Of a stretch of DNA of 46,811 bases, positions 16,850 through 23,800 are shown one piece after another. The notes beneath the pieces were generated by a model. It searched no databases. It was not told the DNA's origin and was given only the letters and a program-made list of their open reading frames with translations. Source of the DNA: an uncultured Chloroflexales bacterium (GTDB lineage: Bacteria > Chloroflexota > Chloroflexia > Chloroflexales > Chloroflexaceae); assembly GCA_937967405.1 (NCBI GenBank), contig CALCJV010000039.1:1-46811 (forward strand), given 5' to 3'. Position 1 is the first letter of the stretch; every line of letters begins with the position of its first letter. The translations under genes and the position numbers were made by a program.

Positions 16850-17512
16850 ATGCCAGACACGTTGACAATCCAAGTGTGTAGTGAGGCGTTACAGTTATTG
16901 CCGGAGCGCGGGGTTTTCTGGGAGCGGCGTGCGACGCTGTTCATCGCTGATCCGCATTTTGGCAACACTGAACGCCTGCATGCCCCACCGAATATGCCTG
17001 CCGATGGGAATACTGCGGTTGATCTGGCTCGGCTCGATCAGCTCCTCAAGCGCACCCACGCCCAGCAGCTGGTGATTCTTGGTGATCTCATCCACGCTCG
17101 TGGCGGGCAGACTCCGCGCACCCTCGCCTTGCTGCAAGCATGGCGCGAGAGCCACCCCGCACTCCAGATCATCTTGGTGCGCGGCAACCATGACCATGTG
17201 ACCGGCGATCCACCTGCTGAGCTTGGGATTCAATGTGTAGATGAGCCGTACAGCTACAGCCCCTTTGCGCTGCGCCATTATCCGGTTCCATATAATAGCG
17301 GGGTGACCCTTGCGGGCCACCTCCATCCGATGGTGCGCTACACCGACCGTGAGACGGCATGGGAGCCGCTGTCGGTGTTTGTGCGCCGCGAGAAGGTGTT
17401 GATCTTGCCCGCCTTTGGGAGCTTCCTACGTCAGCCCGCACTGATCCCCCTCCGTAACGAAACCGTGTACATCATCAACAAGGGGCGGGTGAGCTTGTAT
17501 GCCAGCCCCTAG
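16850..17512 (+). CDS. pdeM: PdeM-like metallophosphoesterase
   Basis: A 220-residue calcineurin-like phosphoesterase. Motifs appear in order: IADPHFGN (metal site), LGDLIHAR, VRGNHDH, LRHYP, LAGHLHPMV and LILPAFGSF. The spacing and the PAFGSF ending are those of PdeM, a nuclease/phosphodiesterase usually found with ligase-associated DNA repair genes. No ligD or lhr helicase is near, so the repair role is not supported by context. The open frame begins at 16763. The ATG at 16850 is chosen because it gives the family length and has GGGGTGAG upstream. The 3' end overlaps yraN by 14 bases, so the two are translationally linked. Confidence 0.8.
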   Translation: MPDTLTIQVCSEALQLLPERGVFWERRATLFIADPHFGNTERLHAPPNMPADGNTAVDLARLDQLLKRTHAQQLVILGDLIHARGGQTPRTLALLQAWRESHPALQIILVRGNHDHVTGDPPAELGIQCVDEPYSYSPFALRHYPVPYNSGVTLAGHLHPMVRYTDRETAWEPLSVFVRREKVLILPAFGSFLRQPALIPLRNETVYIINKGRVSLYASP

Positions 17513-17912
17513 CTTGGCGCAGGCGCGGCGCATGCTCGGCAAGCTCGGTGAAGCAGCTGCGCTTGCCTATCTGCAAGCCCAAGGCTACACCCTGCTTCAG
17601 CGCAACTGGCGTTGTCGCTACGGTGAACTCGATCTGGTAATGCAGCACGCGCACGAGGTGGTGTTTGTCGAAGTCCGCACGCGGCGTAGCCCAACGACGA
17701 GTGCCCCCGAAGAATCACTCAATGCTACCAAGCAAGCCCGTCTGATTGCCCTTGCCCAACACTATCTTGCGGCACAGCTGCAAGCAGTCGGCGAGCTGGG
17801 CTTGCCTGCTCCAGAGCCGCCAAGGTGGCGGATTGATGTGATCTTCCTCGAATTCAATCGCAAGGGCGAGCTTACCCGCCTTGAGCATCTCTGCCACGCG
17901 ATTGAGGGGTGA
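17499..17912 (+). CDS. yraN: YraN/UPF0102 family endonuclease-like protein
   Basis: A 137-residue protein of the Holliday-junction-resolvase-like UPF0102 family. Typical marks are GKLGEAAALAYLQAQGY, LLQRNWRCRYGELDLV with the catalytic-type E-L-D, VVFVEVRTR (a PD-(D/E)XK core with E-V-R instead of the usual E-V-K) and RIDVIFLE near the end. The K-to-R change in the ExK motif is worth noting. The start overlaps the end of the PdeM-like gene. The cellular role of the family is poorly known; the fold implies a nuclease. Confidence 0.88.
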   Translation: MPAPSLAQARRMLGKLGEAAALAYLQAQGYTLLQRNWRCRYGELDLVMQHAHEVVFVEVRTRRSPTTSAPEESLNATKQARLIALAQHYLAAQLQAVGELGLPAPEPPRWRIDVIFLEFNRKGELTRLEHLCHAIEG

Positions 17913-17943
17913 CGCGGGCGACACGTTGGGCCGGAAAAACAAG

Positions 17944-17974
17944 CACAGCAGGAACACCATATGTCCCCGCTGTG
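17944..17974. terminator. Imperfect hairpin between yraN and tRNA-Cys
   Basis: CACAGC pairs with GCTGTG around a partly paired centre (13 positions with two A-C mismatches, loop about 5). It lies between the converging yraN and tRNA-Cys and is followed on the plus strand by GTTTCTAAATT. It is a probable end for both transcripts. Confidence 0.45.
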
Positions 17975-17985
17975 TGTTTCTAAAT

Positions 17986-18060
17986 TGGAGGCGACGGCGA
18001 GATTCGAACCCGCGAGTGGCGGTTTTGCAGACCGCTGCCTTACCACTTGGCTACGTCGCC
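17986..18060 (-). tRNA. tRNA-Cys (anticodon GCA), CCA encoded
   Basis: The minus strand folds into a full cloverleaf. The acceptor stem is GGCGACG with CGTCGCC. The anticodon stem GCGGT/ACCGC carries loop CTGCAAA, giving anticodon GCA. The T arm contains GGTTCGAAT. The discriminator base is T (U in RNA), as expected for tRNA-Cys, and CCA follows in the DNA. A strong promoter lies just upstream at 18072-18100. Confidence 0.96.
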
Positions 18061-18071
18061 TTACGCATGGG

Positions 18072-18100
18072 ATTGTAGCACAGTCACGGAGGTGTTGCAA
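18072..18100 (-). promoter_or_regulatory. tRNA-Cys promoter (TTGCAA, 17 bp, TGC-TACAAT)
   Basis: Minus strand TTGCAA at 18100-18095, a 17-bp spacer ending in TGC, and TACAAT at 18077-18072. The start near 18065 leaves a 5-base leader before the tRNA. Confidence 0.8.
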
Positions 18101-18131
18101 GTAGAGCCGCACTGTCGGCTTGCCCAGATGC

Positions 18132-18160
18132 TTGACAAGGGCCTGTCAATCTGCTACACT
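18132..18160 (+). promoter_or_regulatory. Promoter of the zinc-ribbon/ZigA unit with inverted repeat over the -35
   Basis: TTGACA (18132-18137), 17 bp, then TACACT (18155-18160) preceded by TGC. The -35 hexamer is itself one arm of a perfect inverted repeat TTGACA-N6-TGTCAA (18132-18149), a possible second operator. Confidence 0.75.
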
Positions 18161-18171
18161 CCTTCTGTTAT

Positions 18172-18186
18172 TGATACTCTGTATCA
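18172..18186. promoter_or_regulatory. Candidate Zur/Fur box: TGATAC-TCT-GTATCA
   Basis: A 15-base palindrome with 6-base arms, just downstream of the predicted start (about 18167) of the zinc-ribbon/zigA transcript. Its size and T/A-rich symmetric form fit Fur-superfamily sites. A Fur/Zur-like gene lies at the other end of the module. No second copy was seen in front of the fur-like gene itself. Confidence 0.6.
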
Positions 18187-18207
18187 GAAAAGATTGGTGA
18201 CCTGCGT

Positions 18208-18453
18208 ATGCCACTCTATGTATATACCTGTGCAACGTGCGAAATCGAGCTTGAGCTATTGCGCTCTGCTGCAAGTGCCGATCTGTTTCCAGTTGAGTGC
18301 CCGCTCTGCCACGGGCTATGCCAACGCGAAGTGCGCTCGCCGCATTTTCATCGCGCAGATCAGGCTGCAACTGCTCGCCTCACGCAGGCCACAGTGCATG
18401 CGCGTGCTGCTCGCCACGCCCCCGATTGTACGTGCTGTGGCGGGCGCAGGTAG
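18208..18453 (+). CDS. FmdB-family small zinc-ribbon protein
   Basis: An 81-residue protein starting MPLYVYTCATC, the hallmark of the FmdB/CxxC-CxxC zinc-ribbon family. Two CxxC pairs (Cys8/Cys11 and Cys31/Cys34) should bind one zinc. A basic, His-rich tail ends with CTCCGGRR. Family members are often called putative regulators, but their function is not established. It is the first gene after the promoter and palindromes at 18132-18186 and lies 37 bp before the ZigA-like GTPase. A zinc-linked role is therefore likely, for example as a client or zinc buffer. Confidence 0.8.
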   Translation: MPLYVYTCATCEIELELLRSAASADLFPVECPLCHGLCQREVRSPHFHRADQAATARLTQATVHARAARHAPDCTCCGGRR

Positions 18454-18490
18454 CTGTCACCTACTCTGAAATCCAGCGAGGATCAAAGCG

Positions 18491-19711
18491 ATGCAGAAAC
18501 TTCCTGTAACGGTCTTGTCGGGCTTTCTCGGTGCAGGCAAAACAACCCTGCTCAACTATGTGCTGCACAATCGGCAGGGCATGCGGGTGGCCGTGATTGT
18601 CAACGACATGAGTGAGATTAATATAGATGCAGCCTTAGTTCGTGAGGGCGGCGCACAGCTTAGCCGCACCGATGAGCAGCTGGTCGAGCTGACCAACGGC
18701 TGCATTTGCTGTACCCTGCGCGATGATTTGCTGCAAGAAGTGGCCCGGCTAGCGCGTGAGAACCGCTTTGACTACCTCTTAATTGAAGCAACCGGTATCT
18801 CGGAGCCATTGCCAGTTGCGATGACCTTCACCTTTGCCGATGAGCAAGGGCAATCACTCAGTGATTTGGCTGTGCTGGATACAATGGTCACGGTTGTGGA
18901 TGCAAAGAACTTCCTGACTGATTTCGGCTCAGTCGAGGAGTTGCGGGATCGGCAATTAGGCATGCACGCGCAGGATGACCGCTCGATTGTGGATCTGCTC
19001 GTAGATCAGATTGAGTTTGCTAATGTGATTGTTATCAACAAGACCGATTTGGTAGAGCCAGACCATCTGGCCGCGCTGCACGCCATGCTGCATCATCTCA
19101 ACCCCGATGCCCAGATTTTGCACGCGACGTTTGGGCAGGTTCCGCTCGATGCCATCCTGCATACCCGTCGCTTTGATCTAGAGCAAGCGCAGCAATCGCC
19201 TGCGTGGGCGAAGGAGTTGCAGGGTGAACATATCCCTGAAACTGAGGAGTACGGGATCAGCAGCTTTGTCTACCGTGCTCGTCGCCCGTTGCACCCCACC
19301 CGCTTCTGGGAGTTCATTAACACGGAATGGGAAGGCGTAATCCGTTCGAAAGGAATCTTCTGGCTCGCATCGCGGATGGACTGGATTGGGCTGTGGTCGC
19401 AGGCGGGTGGGGTGGCCCGCACCGAGCCGGGCGGCTTCTGGTGGGCTGCTGAAAGCGATTTGCCCGATGATCCAGAAACCCGAGCCGAGATTGCTGAGGT
19501 GTGGGCCGAGCCATTCGGAGACCGGCGGCAGGAACTTGTGGTGATTGGGATTGATGTGGATCAAGCGTGGTTTGAGCAGCGGATGAACGCCTGCCTATTG
19601 ACTGATGCCGAACTGCAAGCGGGCCCTGCGGTCTGGGCAACGTACCCCGATCCGTTTGGCGTATGGGAGACTACAAGCGATCTGGCTGGTGATGACAGTG
19701 TAGTGGCCTAG
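18491..19711 (+). CDS. ZigA/YciC-type COG0523 zinc metallochaperone GTPase
   Basis: A 406-residue G3E GTPase. Walker A GFLGAGKTT is at residues 11-19, the metal motif CICC at 71-74, and the guanine-specificity motif NKTD at about 179-182. The C-terminal domain has YGISSFVYRARRPLHPTRFWEFI-type sequence and RSKGIFWLASR, features of the zinc-limitation chaperones ZigA/YciC/ZagA rather than of cobalamin CobW. Such proteins deliver Zn to essential enzymes under zinc starvation and are usually repressed by Zur. The start has GAGG 9-10 bases upstream. Its stop overlaps the stop of the convergent Fur-like gene. CobW remains an alternative, but no cobalamin gene is near. Confidence 0.85.
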   Translation: MQKLPVTVLSGFLGAGKTTLLNYVLHNRQGMRVAVIVNDMSEINIDAALVREGGAQLSRTDEQLVELTNGCICCTLRDDLLQEVARLARENRFDYLLIEATGISEPLPVAMTFTFADEQGQSLSDLAVLDTMVTVVDAKNFLTDFGSVEELRDRQLGMHAQDDRSIVDLLVDQIEFANVIVINKTDLVEPDHLAALHAMLHHLNPDAQILHATFGQVPLDAILHTRRFDLEQAQQSPAWAKELQGEHIPETEEYGISSFVYRARRPLHPTRFWEFINTEWEGVIRSKGIFWLASRMDWIGLWSQAGGVARTEPGGFWWAAESDLPDDPETRAEIAEVWAEPFGDRRQELVVIGIDVDQAWFEQRMNACLLTDAELQAGPAVWATYPDPFGVWETTSDLAGDDSVVA

Positions 19712-20166
19712 CGGCACACGCGGCACACGCCAAACAGTTCCAGAATGTGCCCCCGCACCTCAAAGCCCTGATCGGCGAGCAGGCTTGTCAGGTTTTGGAG
19801 AGCCTCACAGCCGGGCACCACGAGCGTTGTGCCGCAATCGGTACAGATTGCGTGGTGGTAGTGGCCGGGCAGCATGCGGGCATAGGTATGTTCATGCCCA
19901 TCACTCTGCACGCGGGCGATCCAGCCTGCATTGCGGAGCCAATCTACAGTCCGGTAGACAGTCGGACGGCTGCTGGCGTGGCGTTGGTCGGCAAGCTCTG
20001 CCACCAACATTTCGGCCGTAAACGGAGCGGATGACTGGGCAATCCACGCGAGGATCGCTGTGCGCGGGGCGGTCAGGCGTTGCCCTTGTGCTACGAGCAT
20101 CTGCTCGACGCGACTCCGCCAGAGGTTGCCATCAATCTCAATGGGTGCGTTTGGTAGTTCGCTCAT
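19708..20166 (-). CDS. Fur-superfamily regulator, probably zinc-responsive (Zur)
   Basis: A 152-residue Fur-family repressor. The N-terminal winged helix carries GQRLTAPRTAILAWI and SSRPTVYRTVDWL. The C-terminal metal domain has HYHHAICTDCG (Cys108/Cys111) and GVCRVC (Cys148/Cys151), the structural zinc site. Fur, Zur and PerR are hard to separate by sequence. The adjoining ZigA-like gene and zinc ribbon favour Zur. The frame extends to 20208, but the ATG at 20166 overlaps the TGA of the upstream nuclease gene (ATGA), indicating translational coupling. It is convergent with the ZigA gene, sharing stop-codon bases. Confidence 0.85.
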   Translation of the reverse strand: MSELPNAPIEIDGNLWRSRVEQMLVAQGQRLTAPRTAILAWIAQSSAPFTAEMLVAELADQRHASSRPTVYRTVDWLRNAGWIARVQSDGHEHTYARMLPGHYHHAICTDCGTTLVVPGCEALQNLTSLLADQGFEVRGHILELFGVCRVCR

Positions 20167-21167
20167 TGTGGTCTCTGTCTCTCGTTCAAACGGTGCTGGT
20201 TCAACCACTGCTGTACATCGGCGGGGGTGGCGAAATCGAGCAAGGCATCGGTGAGCAGGCGCAACTGCTCCACCGACAACGCGCCGATCTGGGCTTGGAT
20301 GGTGGCCTCGAGGCTCCCGAAACGGCGGGTGAGCAGGCGCAGGGCGGCTTCGGCAAGCCCTTCCTCGCGCCCGACGCTGCGCCCTTCCTCGCGCCCTTGC
20401 ATTTGTCCAATGGTAATACCTTCCTCGCGCCCTTGCATTTGCCCAATGGTAATCCCTTCTTCGCGCCCGATGCTGCGCCCTTCCTCGCGTAGCTTCCGCA
20501 TCATCGGGGTTTCTGGAAGCCGGTTGCGTTCAATTAAACGTTCTGCCATAGCCGCAATCTCCTCGTTGCTACAGAGTAAGAGAAGTTCTTCCAGTAAGCG
20601 GTATTGCAACTCACCGCTGGTTTCCGTCTTGATCCGCGCAATCGCTTGGGCAAGCGTCTGCTCAGGCTGGCGTAGGCGCGTTTGCCCAATCAGGCTGAGC
20701 AGTGCCGTGCGCGGCGATTGCAGCAACACCTCTGCATCGGGCCGCCACAGGTGCAGCACGGTGTAGTTCCATGCCAGCCGCACGACTTGCTGCCCATCCC
20801 GATTCAGACCATAGACAGCGTGTCTGCCGGTGTCATTGCGCCCTGCTCGTGCAAGATAGATGACCACGCTCTCGATGCGAATACCCCGATACGCCTGCAC
20901 AATCCGGCTGAGGTAGTCCAGCATTCGCAGGGGCATCGGCTTGCGACTGCCGGGAGCTTGAAACTCGATGTGCAGGAGAATCTGCGTCCCATCTTTGAGT
21001 GTGACTAAGAGCAGGAGATCAGTGTCAATCGGATCAGGGTCGGCTGTCAGTTCGCCACCTACCGATGTGACCTGCACGATCTGTACGTCATCGCCGAGCA
21101 ACCACGCGGCGAAGTCTTCTTTGTTGTCCAGTACCAACCGTTTCAGGGGATGGTCTGTTTCACCCAT
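20163..21167 (-). CDS. Rpn/PD-(D/E)XK-family putative nuclease with DUF4351 C-terminus
   Basis: A 334-residue protein of the Rpn (recombination-promoting nuclease, formerly putative transposase) family. The nuclease core is DTDLLLLVTLKDGTQILLHI followed by EFQ, the E-x-Q form of the motif. The C-terminal segment LRLLTRRFGSLEATI to ATPADVQQWLNQ is DUF4351. Between them lies a charged linker of repeated GREEG blocks (see repeat entry). The translated frame has a TTG at 21173; the ATG at 21167 is used. A TGC-TACAAT promoter lies at 21204-21212. No terminal repeats or target duplication are seen, so it is not an active transposon. Its TGA overlaps the ATG of the Fur-like gene. Confidence 0.82.
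   Translation of the reverse strand: MGETDHPLKRLVLDNKEDFAAWLLGDDVQIVQVTSVGGELTADPDPIDTDLLLLVTLKDGTQILLHIEFQAPGSRKPMPLRMLDYLSRIVQAYRGIRIESVVIYLARAGRNDTGRHAVYGLNRDGQQVVRLAWNYTVLHLWRPDAEVLLQSPRTALLSLIGQTRLRQPEQTLAQAIARIKTETSGELQYRLLEELLLLCSNEEIAAMAERLIERNRLPETPMMRKLREEGRSIGREEGITIGQMQGREEGITIGQMQGREEGRSVGREEGLAEAALRLLTRRFGSLEATIQAQIGALSVEQLRLLTDALLDFATPADVQQWLNQHRLNERQRPQ
20361..20489. repeat. Modular 24/36-bp tandem repeat inside the Rpn-like gene
   Basis: Two nearly identical 36-bp units (20385-20420 and 20421-20456) encode GREEGITIGQMQ. They are flanked by 24-bp units (20361-20384 and 20457-20480) encoding the RSVGREEG/RSIGREEG variants, then a partial unit to 20489. All begin TTC(C/T)TCGCGCCC on the plus strand. 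Units differ by whole codons, so copy number can change in frame. Confidence 0.85.
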
Positions 21168-21203
21168 TGTCAACCTACCAGCACTATCGCACCTGCTCTT
21201 GTT

Positions 21204-21212
21204 ATTGTAGCA
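21204..21212 (-). promoter_or_regulatory. Extended -10 promoter of the Rpn-like/Fur-like unit (TGC-TACAAT)
   Basis: Minus strand TGCTACAAT with the hexamer at 21209-21204. The start is near 21197, about 30 bases before the ATG at 21167. No -35 match. Confidence 0.5.
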
Positions 21213-21221
21213 TGGTGTGGC

Positions 21222-22712
21222 TTAGTGTGTGGGCCTGCCCGGCGGATGCGTGCCGCACAGATTCAGCCACTCGCGCCCACTGCAACGCAGTAGCTCCTGC
21301 GCTGCATCTGGGCCCCAGCTTCCGTAAGCATAGCGGTGAACGGGCAGACGATCATCCTGTTCGTAGGCAGCGATGATTGGATCAACCAAGCTCCACGCTA
21401 GCTCAATCGCATCGCCGCGAATGAAGAGCGTGGCATCGCCGATCAGGGCATCCATCAAGAGCCGTTCGTAGGCTTCTGGCAGCATGCTGAATTCGCCGAG
21501 ATCAGCATAGCGGAAGGTCATATCTACGGATCGGGTTTCGGCAATCGAGCCGGGCAGTTTGGCATCTATGCGGAAGTGAATACCCTCATCTGGTTGGATA
21601 CACAGGCTGAGGACATCCGGATTGAGGCTGTGGCGCGTTTCTGGCGGGAAGATTGCTCGCGGTGGCTCGCGGAACTGGATTGCAATCTCGCTTACTTTGG
21701 TCTGCATCGCTTTGCCAGAGCGCAGGTAGAAGGGCACGCCTTGCCACCGCCAATTGTCAATGTAGAGGCAGAGCGCGGCGTAGGTTGGCGTGCGCGAATT
21801 GGGGCGCACGCGCTCGGTCTCGTAGTAGCCGGTATACTGCCCCAACACAACCTGTGCGGGCAGGATTTCGGGGGTGAGGGGGCGTACTGCTGATAGCACC
21901 TTGGCAATTTCGTTGCGGATCGGGGTCGCTTTGAAGGCAGCGGGTGGTTCCATTGCCACTTGGGCCAGCAGTTGTAGCAGGTGGTTCTGGAACATATCGC
22001 GCAGCACGCCAGAATTATCGTAGTAGCCAGCACGGTTGCCGACATCTACCGTCTCGGCAACGGTGATCTGCACGTGGTCTACGTAGTTGCGGTTCCACAC
22101 ATTCTCAAAGACGGTATTGCCAAAGCGAAAGTAGGCGATATTCTGGGCCGTCTCCTTACCGAGATAGTGGTCAATCCGGTAGACCTGCCGCTCGTGAAAG
22201 GCCTGTAGCACCGTGTGGTTGAGGGCTTGGGCCGATGCCAGATCATGCCCAAACGGTTTCTCAATGACGATCCGGCGCGGAGCGGTGGTCTCTGCGGCCA
22301 TGCCCTGTGCTGCCAGCAGTTCGACACATGGCCCGTAGAATTCAGGCGCGGTGGCAAGGTAGTACAGCCGACTGATGTTCGCGCCGCCTTCCTGTTCGTG
22401 CAGGAACTCGTCAAGGCGGGTGTAGTCTTCAGCAAGATTGAGGTTGCCTTGCACATACGACAGGCGCGGCGCGAAGTGTTCCCATGCGGCATCGCTGTAG
22501 CTCGCTGGGGAGAACTGTTTGACAGCCGCATGCATCAGTGTGCGAAACTCATCGGGGCTGTAGGGCCGCCGCGCAAAGCCGATGATGCGCGTACTCGGAT
22601 CGAGCCGCTCACGCACACAGAGATTGTAGAGGGCGGGTATGAGCTTGCGTTGGGTCAAATCGCCGGATGCACCGAAGATCACGATGGATGTAGGCGGGGT
22701 CTTGATTGGCAT
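21222..22712 (-). CDS. zwf: Glucose-6-phosphate 1-dehydrogenase
   Basis: A 496-residue enzyme opening the oxidative pentose phosphate pathway: glucose-6-phosphate to 6-phosphogluconolactone with reduction of NAD(P)+. The cofactor motif FGASGDLTQRKL is at about residues 12-23. The substrate signature RIDHYLGKE contains the catalytic His region, and EKPFGHDL is also present. Length is normal. The frame extends to 22814, but AAGGAG 8 bases before the ATG at 22712 fixes the start. It is 25 bp downstream of gnd on the same strand, so both are co-transcribed. No opcA or pgl gene is present. Confidence 0.95.
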   Translation of the reverse strand: MPIKTPPTSIVIFGASGDLTQRKLIPALYNLCVRERLDPSTRIIGFARRPYSPDEFRTLMHAAVKQFSPASYSDAAWEHFAPRLSYVQGNLNLAEDYTRLDEFLHEQEGGANISRLYYLATAPEFYGPCVELLAAQGMAAETTAPRRIVIEKPFGHDLASAQALNHTVLQAFHERQVYRIDHYLGKETAQNIAYFRFGNTVFENVWNRNYVDHVQITVAETVDVGNRAGYYDNSGVLRDMFQNHLLQLLAQVAMEPPAAFKATPIRNEIAKVLSAVRPLTPEILPAQVVLGQYTGYYETERVRPNSRTPTYAALCLYIDNWRWQGVPFYLRSGKAMQTKVSEIAIQFREPPRAIFPPETRHSLNPDVLSLCIQPDEGIHFRIDAKLPGSIAETRSVDMTFRYADLGEFSMLPEAYERLLMDALIGDATLFIRGDAIELAWSLVDPIIAAYEQDDRLPVHRYAYGSWGPDAAQELLRCSGREWLNLCGTHPPGRPTH

Positions 22713-22737
22713 TGCGCGAACTCCTTGTGGGTATAGC

Positions 22738-23655
22738 TTAAGCCGGATCGTCGGTTGGCTTGATCGCGTGTCCCCCAAACTGGTTCCGCAGAGCCGCGAG
22801 GAGCTTATCGCCAAATGGTTGCTCGGAGCGCGAACGGAAGCGGTTTTGCAAGGCGAGCGTGATCACGGGCAGGGAGACGGCAAGGTCTACCGCTTCCTGC
22901 ACCGTCCAACGCCCTTCACCGGAGTCGGGTACGTAGGCGGCGATACCATCCAGCTGGGGGTTTTCCGTCAGTGCGCGGGCAGTCAGGTCGAGCAGCCACG
23001 AGCGCACGACACTGCCGTGCTGCCAGATGGTGGCGATCTGAGCCAGATCGAGCGCGAGTTCAGGTTTGTGCTGCATTAGCTCGAAGCCTTCGGCGTAGGC
23101 TTGCATCAGCCCATATTCGATCCCGTTGTGGACCATTTTGACGAAGTGTCCGGCACCGGCTGGGCCAACATGGCCCCAGCCGCGATCTGGGGCAGGGGCC
23201 AGCGTTGCAAAGATTGGGTTCAGGCGTTGCACTGCTTCTGGCGCACCACCGATCATCAGGCTGTAGCCTTCGTGCAAGCCCCAGATACCGCCGCTTGTGC
23301 CTACATCTATGAAGTGGATGCCCTGTGCCTTGAGCAGCTCAGCACGGCGTTGGCTATCTTTGTAGTTGCTGTTGCCGCCATCGAGGATGGTGTCATCAGC
23401 ACTGAGGAGAGCGGCGAGCTGGTGGATGGTCTGTTCGGTGGGATCACCTGCCGGAACCATCACCCACACCGCACGCGGCGCAGCGAGTTGGCTGACGAGT
23501 TCGGCGAGGGTGGTGCTCGCAATGGCTCCTCCGGCTGCCGCTGCTTGGACTGCTGCTGGGTTGCGATCATAGACGACCAGCGTATGCCCGCCCTGTATCA
23601 GGCGCGTAGTCATATTCGCGCCCATTTTACCTAGCCCGATCATTCCGAGTTGCAT
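22738..23655 (-). CDS. gnd: 6-phosphogluconate dehydrogenase, short form
   Basis: A 305-residue decarboxylating 6-phosphogluconate dehydrogenase yielding ribulose-5-phosphate. The Rossmann motif MIGLGKMGANM is at residues 5-15, the substrate stretch FIDVGTSGGIWGL at mid-protein, and HFVKMVHNGIEYGLMQ holds the catalytic Lys and Asn. It is the short GndA type (about 300 residues rather than 470). Asp30 at the end of the second beta strand (VVYDRN), where NADP enzymes have Asn-Arg-Thr/Ser, suggests NAD preference. AAGGAG 5 bases upstream supports the start. It is first gene of the gnd-zwf unit and divergent from the aldehyde dehydrogenase. Confidence 0.92.
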   Translation of the reverse strand: MQLGMIGLGKMGANMTTRLIQGGHTLVVYDRNPAAVQAAAAGGAIASTTLAELVSQLAAPRAVWVMVPAGDPTEQTIHQLAALLSADDTILDGGNSNYKDSQRRAELLKAQGIHFIDVGTSGGIWGLHEGYSLMIGGAPEAVQRLNPIFATLAPAPDRGWGHVGPAGAGHFVKMVHNGIEYGLMQAYAEGFELMQHKPELALDLAQIATIWQHGSVVRSWLLDLTARALTENPQLDGIAAYVPDSGEGRWTVQEAVDLAVSLPVITLALQNRFRSRSEQPFGDKLLAALRNQFGGHAIKPTDDPA

Positions 23656-23690
23656 ACTTGCTCCTTATGCTCGTGGATTACCCTAGCAGT

Positions 23691-23699
23691 ATTGTAGCA
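23691..23699 (-). promoter_or_regulatory. Extended -10 promoter of gnd-zwf (TGC-TACAAT)
   Basis: Minus strand TGCTACAAT, hexamer at 23696-23691. The start is near 23684, about 29 bases before the gnd ATG. The -35 region does not match. Confidence 0.55.
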
Positions 23700-23740
23700 C
23701 TGCGCTACCGCCTGCGTTGGTGCTATTGTTTACATTGTTT

Positions 23741-23769
23741 CGCGGCGGGTAGCCCCCGCGTGCTATAAT
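23741..23769 (+). promoter_or_regulatory. Aldehyde dehydrogenase promoter (TGC-TATAAT) with adjoining GC hairpin
   Basis: TGCTATAAT lies at 23761-23769. Directly upstream, 23741-23760 is an almost perfect inverted repeat (CGCGG-c-GGG-TAG-CCC-CCGCG) occupying the spacer and -35 position. It could be an operator; no -35 box is seen. Confidence 0.5.
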
Positions 23770-23800
23770 CAGCGATAAAGGCTGAACAGGAGGAACCGCA

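Noticed and set aside
18491-19711. Cobalamin CobW for the COG0523 GTPase
   Set aside because: No cobalamin genes are present, and the C-terminal signature and the Fur-like neighbour fit the zinc chaperone group better.
20163-21167. Active transposon suggested by the putative-transposase family label
   Set aside because: No terminal inverted repeats, target duplication or helper gene were seen. The Rpn family is nuclease-like and usually found without a mobile element.
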